DNA from: Bacteroidota bacterium | Lineage (GTDB): Bacteria; Bacteroidota; Bacteroidia; Bacteroidales; Prolixibacteraceae | Assembly: GCA_030691295.1 (NCBI GenBank) | Contig: JAUYEQ010000506.1 | Location: 1 to 10,327 of the forward strand | Reading direction: 5' to 3' | DNA length: 10,327 nucleotides | Shown here: piece after piece, positions 6,121 through 10,327 of the stretch | Layout of the letters: every line of letters begins with the position of its first letter | Numbering within the stretch: position 1 is the stretch's first letter | Position numbers and translations under genes: made by a program | Notes under the pieces: generated by a model | Databases searched by the model: none | Told to the model about the DNA's origin: nothing | The model's input: the letters and a program-made list of their open reading frames with translations, nothing else

Positions 6121-6327
6121 TTAGTATTTCTTGCCTGCTGAGACTGATCTTTGAACACTCATTGTTTCCTTATCATCCAGTGGCAAATTACTAAATTCTT
6201 CCACTTCTTCTTTTTTCATCCTGAATGCATTGATGGTGACGAAGATGAAGAAAGTGAAGAAAATTATAAAGCCTATCAATGCATAAATTTCAACATGAAA
6301 TATATTGCGTAATGTATCTCCTACCAT
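6121..6327 (-). CDS. ccoQ: cbb3 oxidase small subunit CcoQ/FixQ
   Basis: A 68-residue single-helix membrane protein. In other bacteria CcoQ stabilises the cbb3 complex. The hydrophobic segment is about residues 13-34 (IYALIGFIIFFTFFIFVTIN). It is followed by a charged stretch with EEFSNLPLDD, the acidic LPLDD ending typical of FixQ proteins. Its start codon comes three bases after the ccoNO stop codon, implying translational coupling, and ccoP follows. Short length limits the call, but position between ccoNO and ccoP makes it firm. Confidence 0.88.
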   Translation of the reverse strand: MVGDTLRNIFHVEIYALIGFIIFFTFFIFVTINAFRMKKEEVEEFSNLPLDDKETMSVQRSVSAGKKY

Positions 6328-6330
6328 GGC

Positions 6331-8472
6331 TTATTCTTTTACAGGTTTATTCATAATATCTACACCAAGTCGCTGCATATAAGCAATTAATGCGATTATC
6401 TCGCGGTTGCTGTCGGTTTGGATTCCGGCAGTTGCCAGATTCTTCGCAATACTGTCGGCCTGAGCTTTTAAATCGGCAATGGCCTGATGTTCATAGTTGT
6501 CGGGGTAGGGGACACCCAATAATTTCATCGCCCTTATTTTTCCCGGAGTCGATTGAATATCGATTTCCTTTATGGCCAACCACGGATAAGCAGGCATAAT
6601 GGATGCCTCGTTCATTTTCTGCGGATCGATAAAATGGTTGTAGTGCCATGCATCGGGCTTGTAATTCCTTCCGGTTTTTACTCCTTCGCGCGCTAAATCC
6701 GGACCGGTTCGTTTTGATCCAAACTGGAACGGATGGTCGTACACCGATTCGCCCGCTTTCGAGTATTCTCCGTATCGCTCTGTTTCAGAACGGAATGGCC
6801 GGATCATTTGCGAATGGCAGTTGTAACAGCCTTCTTTCACATAAATGTCCCTTCCTTGTAATTCTAGCGGTGTGTATGGTTTTACACTCGTGATGGTCGG
6901 AATATTTGATTTGATCAGGTAGGTTGGGATCACTTCGACGATTCCGCCAATCAGAATGGCAATGGTCGCAAAAATCAGGAAGCGGATGGGTTTGCGTTCA
7001 AGAAAACGGTGACCCGATTCCGACGAGGTTTTTCCAACTGGCATTACTTCCAGCGCCGGAGCCTGCGCTTCTTCGTCGGCAACAAACGAGCCTGCCTTTA
7101 TTGTCATTACAATGTTGTACACCAGAATGAAGAATCCGGAAACATATAAAAATCCGCCAAATGCCCTGATGGCGTACATTGGAATTAACTGGGTAACGGT
7201 TTCCAGAAAATTCGGGTACATCAGGAATCCGTCAGGAGTAAATTGTTTCCACATCAAAGCCTGCGTAATTCCTCCGATATACAGTGGTACTGCATAAAAA
7301 ACAATTGCAAGTGTGGAAATCCAGAAGTGGATATTGGCCAGTTTGGTCGAATAAAGAGTTGTGTTGTAAATTCGGGGAACGAGCCAGTAAATCATACCGA
7401 AAGTCAGCAAGCCGTTCCAGCCAAGTGCGCCAATGTGAACGTGCCCGATGGTCCAGTCGGTAAAGTGACTAATGGCGTTTACACTTTTAAATGACAAAAG
7501 GGGACCTTCAAAAGTGGCCATTCCATAAGCAGTGATGCCTACAACAAACATTTTCAGAATAGGATCCCTGCGGACTTTGTCCCATGCACCGCGAAGGGTG
7601 AGTAAGCCGTTTATCATACCACCCCAGCTTGGAGCAAGCAACATGACCGAAAACGTAGTTCCAAGCGCCTGAAGCCAATCAGGCAGTGAACTGTATAGTA
7701 AGTGGTGTGGCCCGGCCCATATATAAAGGAAAATGAGTGACCAGAAATGTACGATGGACAGTTTGTAGGAATAAACAGGTCGTCCGGAAATTTTGGGCAC
7801 AAAATAATACATCATTCCCAGAAATGGGGTTGTCAGGAAGAATGCTACTGCATTGTGTCCGTACCACCATTGCACCAAGGCGTCCTGAACGCCTGCATAA
7901 AGCGTATAACTTTTCAGGAAACTAACCGGTACTGCCAGTGAATTGAAAATATGAAGAACAGCCACTGTAACCCAGGTGGCAATGTAAAACCAGATTGAAA
8001 CATAAATGTGACTGGTGCGGCGTTGCAGAATTGTTCCGAACATGTTCCAGCCGAATACTACCCAAACAAGTGTAATGGCAATGTCGATGGGCCATTCAAG
8101 CTCGGCGTATTCCTTTCCCGTAGTAAATCCGGCGAGTAGAGTAACGGCTGCGGCCACAATAATCGACTGCCATCCCCAAAAATGGATTTTGCCCAGCAGT
8201 TCGCTGTACATGCGTGTTTTTAGTAAACGTTGAAGCGAGTAATAAACTGCTGTAAAAATGGCATTTCCGACGAAAGCGAAAATAACGGCATTGGTGTGTA
8301 ATGGCCTGGTTCGTCCGAAGGTGGTGAATTCGAGCCCGAAATTCATCCAGGGCAGAAATATTTGAAGGGCAACAAGCAAGCCCATCAATAATCCAACAAC
8401 ACCCCATACAATGGTTGCAATTGCAAAATTGCGGGTCATTCGGTTGTCGTACGAAAACTTTTGTAATTCCAT
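6331..8472 (-). CDS. ccoNO: Fused cbb3 oxidase subunits I and II (CcoN-CcoO)
   Basis: Catalytic core of the high-affinity cbb3 oxidase, normally two proteins, here one chain of 713 residues. CcoN part (1 to about 460): heme b ligand H59 in RPLHTN; CuB ligand H206 (WWYGHN); Y250, matching the cross-linked tyrosine of the Pseudomonas stutzeri enzyme; CuB ligands H256-H257 (YIWAGPHH); conserved E322; heme b3 and b ligands H344 and H346 (GHVHIGALGW). After a polar linker (about 463-493) comes CcoO: a membrane helix (about 497-520), heme c site CYNCH (C549, C552, H553) followed by SQMIRPFRSETERYG, and axial M626 in SIMPAYPW. All catalytic residues are present. The start at 8472 has no Shine-Dalgarno; a perfect palindrome lies in the gap upstream. 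Confidence 0.97.
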   Translation of the reverse strand: MELQKFSYDNRMTRNFAIATIVWGVVGLLMGLLVALQIFLPWMNFGLEFTTFGRTRPLHTNAVIFAFVGNAIFTAVYYSLQRLLKTRMYSELLGKIHFWGWQSIIVAAAVTLLAGFTTGKEYAELEWPIDIAITLVWVVFGWNMFGTILQRRTSHIYVSIWFYIATWVTVAVLHIFNSLAVPVSFLKSYTLYAGVQDALVQWWYGHNAVAFFLTTPFLGMMYYFVPKISGRPVYSYKLSIVHFWSLIFLYIWAGPHHLLYSSLPDWLQALGTTFSVMLLAPSWGGMINGLLTLRGAWDKVRRDPILKMFVVGITAYGMATFEGPLLSFKSVNAISHFTDWTIGHVHIGALGWNGLLTFGMIYWLVPRIYNTTLYSTKLANIHFWISTLAIVFYAVPLYIGGITQALMWKQFTPDGFLMYPNFLETVTQLIPMYAIRAFGGFLYVSGFFILVYNIVMTIKAGSFVADEEAQAPALEVMPVGKTSSESGHRFLERKPIRFLIFATIAILIGGIVEVIPTYLIKSNIPTITSVKPYTPLELQGRDIYVKEGCYNCHSQMIRPFRSETERYGEYSKAGESVYDHPFQFGSKRTGPDLAREGVKTGRNYKPDAWHYNHFIDPQKMNEASIMPAYPWLAIKEIDIQSTPGKIRAMKLLGVPYPDNYEHQAIADLKAQADSIAKNLATAGIQTDSNREIIALIAYMQRLGVDIMNKPVKE

Positions 8473-8513
8473 ATTGATGTGTTTAGTTATATTTTTAATT
8501 TTTTAGACATGGT

Positions 8514-8539
8514 TAGAGACGCACTATAGTGCGTCTCTA
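8514..8539. repeat. Perfect 26-bp palindrome between ccoS and ccoNO
   Basis: Two 13-base arms, TAGAGACGCACTA and TAGTGCGTCTCTA, meet with no spacer. The outer TAGAGACG sequence is the same as in the element at 3220-3304, so both belong to one repeat family. It sits 41 bases before the ccoNO start, within the 85-base ccoS-ccoNO gap. In RNA it would be a strong hairpin; no U-run follows directly on the transcribed (minus) strand beyond a broken A/T-rich tract (8480-8507), so a terminator is not a safe call. It could serve as an mRNA processing or attenuation point (inference). Confidence 0.85.
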
Positions 8540-8557
8540 CAATTGCGCCCATACAAT

Positions 8558-8752
8558 TTACGGTTTGTCGGTCTCCATTTTCCCTTTTTCCGCTTCCTCA
8601 TCTATTTTCATCTCCGGATCGTCAAACAATATCCTGACCGATGGTGTATAAGTATCCTCGTATTGGCCATTTTTTACCGACCAGATAAATGCCAGCAAAA
8701 ATATACCCGCCATGATGATTGCCACAAAAACCAATACGATTACTACTGACAT
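8558..8752 (-). CDS. ccoS: cbb3 oxidase maturation protein CcoS/FixS
   Basis: Small membrane protein; its homologue in Rhodobacter is needed for cofactor insertion into cbb3 oxidase. It has 64 residues: one N-terminal helix (about 2-24), then the family hallmark FIWSVKNGQYEDTYTPSVRIL ending in LFDD, then a charged tail. The frame is open to an ATG at 8815, but that would overlap ccoI by over 50 bases; the ATG at 8752, ten bases after the ccoI stop, puts the methionine directly at the helix as in the family. It is coupled to ccoI, as in most cco clusters. Confidence 0.93.
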   Translation of the reverse strand: MSVVIVLVFVAIIMAGIFLLAFIWSVKNGQYEDTYTPSVRILFDDPEMKIDEEAEKGKMETDKP

Positions 8753-8762
8753 AACTGATAAT

Positions 8763-10327
8763 TTAGAACCGGTAACCTTTTGCGGATAAATGTATGGAAA
8801 AACTTGCAAATGCAACTACCGACACCGAACTTATTGGCATCAATATGGCTGCAACAATAGGGGTCAGGTTTCCCTGAACCGCAAATGATAATCCCACGAT
8901 GTTGTACAAAAATGAAATCAGGAATCCCAATTTCACAACGGTCATGCTTCGGTGGGTAAATTGTATGAATTTATCGAGTTTGCCAAATTGTTTTGATTGA
9001 AGAATCGCATCGCAGGCTGGCGAGAAATTGAAAACATTGTCTGCAATCACAATTCCCACATTGCTTTCGTTCAGCGCACCCGCATCGTTCAAGCCATCTC
9101 CGATCATCAAAACCTTCCGGCCTTCCTTTTGTAATTTCCTGATATAGTTTAGCTTATCAGTTGGTGATTGATTGAAATGCAGACTTTTACCGTCGCCGAA
9201 GAATTGAATCAGGTTGGCTCTTTCAGCATCATTATCGCCTGTTAAAAGATGCAATTCGTGTGTTTTTTGCAGTTTCAGGATAAGTTCGCGCAAGCCGGGG
9301 CGGTATTCGTTTTCGAGCTGAAAATGGCCTGCAACCGCATCTTTGAAATAAATCCAGACTTCGGTTTTCAGATTTTCTTCCATGCTCATTTCTCCGGTCA
9401 CAAAATATCGCGATCCCATGTTGATCCGGATACCGTTCACAAGTCCGCTTATTCCAAGCGATGGAATTTCCTGAAAGTCTTTCACTTCCAGAATTTCATC
9501 AACGTCAATGGAATTAAAGATGGTTTTGCTTAACGGGTGCGACGAATGGAATGCCAGTGATTTGATGATCAGCAGTTGTTCTGAAGTTAGTTCTTTTCCA
9601 ACGAAACGGATATCGGACGATTGAGCGTTGGTGATCGTACCGGTTTTGTCGAAAACCACCGTGTCAACTTTGTACAGATGCTCGATTACCGCGGTGTTTT
9701 TCAGATAAAAACCTTTGCGGCCATATTGCCTGATGGTACTTCCGAAAGTGAACGGAACCGTTAACGCCAGCGCGCATGGACAGGCAATAATGAGTACCGA
9801 AGTAAAGGCGAAAAGTGCAACTTCAGGATTGTTAAAATACCAGAAAATGGCGGAACCGAGAGCAATAAGTATAATAATAACCGTAAAATACTGGCTCACA
9901 CGATTGATGATAGTATTCAGTTTGTTTTCGGCGGTAAGCGGATTTTCAGCCTGGTTCCAAAGTTGGGTGAGGTAACTTTGCTGAACTTCTTTTTCGATGG
10001 TAAGTTCGATTGCGCTTCCAATCTGACGGCCCCCGGCAAATACAAAGTCGCCCGCTTTCTTTGTCACGGGCATCGATTCACCTGTTACAAAACTGTAGTC
10101 GATACTGGCCGTTGCGCTTGTAAGTATCGAATCTGCAGGTACAATTTCCTGATTACGAACCAGAATCCGGTCGCCCGATTTCAAATCTTCCAGAGGGATG
10201 GTAATACTTCCGGAGTTGGTAATTTTGGTTACTGCCAGCGGAAAATAAGTTTTGTAATCGCGCTCGAACGAAAGTGCCTGATAGGTTTTTCCCTGGTACC
10301 AGCGTCCAATTAGCATAAAAAAGACCA
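8763..10327 (-). CDS. ccoI: Copper P1B-type ATPase CcoI/FixI (5' end cut off by window)
   Basis: Copper-transporting ATPase that moves Cu(I) across the inner membrane for cbb3 oxidase assembly. The reading frame passes through the ATG at 10316 to the window edge (520 residues visible), and VFF-MLIGRWYQGKTYQ looks like the middle of a transmembrane helix, so that ATG is internal. The N-terminal metal-binding domain and first helices lie outside. Numbered from that methionine: TGES 78-81, membrane CPC motif C179-P180-C181, phosphorylated D223 in DKTGTIT, HP 260-261, TGDN 359-362, GDGLND 406-411, YN 471-472, and MPISS 493-497 in the last helix. All catalytic motifs are intact, and CPC with YN and MxxSS fits P1B-1 copper specificity. 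The CcoI rather than CopA assignment rests on the neighbouring ccoS. Confidence 0.95.
   Translation of the reverse strand, partial: VFFMLIGRWYQGKTYQALSFERDYKTYFPLAVTKITNSGSITIPLEDLKSGDRILVRNQEIVPADSILTSATASIDYSFVTGESMPVTKKAGDFVFAGGRQIGSAIELTIEKEVQQSYLTQLWNQAENPLTAENKLNTIINRVSQYFTVIIILIALGSAIFWYFNNPEVALFAFTSVLIIACPCALALTVPFTFGSTIRQYGRKGFYLKNTAVIEHLYKVDTVVFDKTGTITNAQSSDIRFVGKELTSEQLLIIKSLAFHSSHPLSKTIFNSIDVDEILEVKDFQEIPSLGISGLVNGIRINMGSRYFVTGEMSMEENLKTEVWIYFKDAVAGHFQLENEYRPGLRELILKLQKTHELHLLTGDNDAERANLIQFFGDGKSLHFNQSPTDKLNYIRKLQKEGRKVLMIGDGLNDAGALNESNVGIVIADNVFNFSPACDAILQSKQFGKLDKFIQFTHRSMTVVKLGFLISFLYNIVGLSFAVQGNLTPIVAAILMPISSVSVVAFASFSIHLSAKGYRF

Noticed and set aside
5423..6124. Plus-strand frame of 233 residues opposite ccoP
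   Set aside because: It is antisense to a clear cytochrome c gene, its Phe/Cys-rich composition is typical of reversed coding sequence, and no family is recognised.
8473..8557. Rho-independent terminator between ccoS and ccoNO
   Set aside because: The palindrome is a strong hairpin, but on the transcribed strand it is not followed directly by a T-run, and stopping there would cut the operon before its catalytic gene.
8558..8815. Longer CcoS starting at 8815
   Set aside because: It would overlap ccoI and put 21 unrelated residues before the conserved N-terminal helix; the start at 8752 fits the family.
9963..10313. Plus-strand frame of 116 residues at the right edge
   Set aside because: Antisense shadow of ccoI, which has every P-type ATPase motif in the other strand.
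8763..10316. CcoI starting at 10316
   Set aside because: The frame continues to the window edge and the methionine lies within a transmembrane segment; the domains expected before it are simply outside the window.

Overview
The window is a respiratory gene cluster with every gene on the minus strand, so it is transcribed from right to left. The organism is very probably a Bacteroidota bacterium, perhaps a Marinilabiliales/Prolixibacteraceae-like lineage (the order is inference). The reasons are the ccoN-ccoO fusion, a CcoP with a single heme site, the order ccoI-S-NO-Q-P-G-H followed by a TauE/SafE-like gene, start codons mostly without Shine-Dalgarno sequences, and G/C-rich intergenic repeats of a kind common in that phylum.

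In transcription order: ccoI (8763-10327, 5' end outside the window; P1B copper ATPase), ccoS (8558-8752), a perfect 26-bp palindrome (8514-8539), the fused catalytic gene ccoNO (6331-8472), ccoQ (6121-6327), ccoP (5438-6067), ccoG (3884-5290), ccoH (3301-3744), an 85-bp composite palindromic element (3220-3304), a TauE/SafE-UreH-type membrane protein (2492-3208), a Sco-type copper chaperone (1497-2393), and the first 493 codons of an A2-type heme-copper oxidase subunit I, coxA (1-1479, 3' end outside the window).

Together the genes encode a complete high-affinity cbb3 oxidase (NO, Q, P), its assembly and copper-supply factors (I, S, G, H, probably SafE), and then a second, different terminal oxidase. 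The Sco protein is the expected copper-insertion factor for that second enzyme, although its subunit II, which would carry CuA, is not in the window. The locus thus joins the microaerobic oxidase and the aa3/caa3-class oxidase in one same-strand run.

The protein content is conventional and I see no undescribed enzyme system. The most unusual signal is non-coding. Two consecutive gaps (ccoP-ccoG and ccoG-ccoH) have the same design: a G/C-rich repeat at the upstream stop codon, a 70-80-bp A/T-rich spacer, and an opposite-orientation copy ending exactly at the next start codon. That second copy places GGAGG six bases before the ATG. Only these two genes in the window have a strong Shine-Dalgarno-like sequence. 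A second repeat family (arms GTAGAGACG/CGTCTCTAC) lies in two other gaps and supplies the ccoH stop codon. No tRNA, rRNA, CRISPR array or transposase gene was seen, and no gap between genes exceeds about 150 bases.
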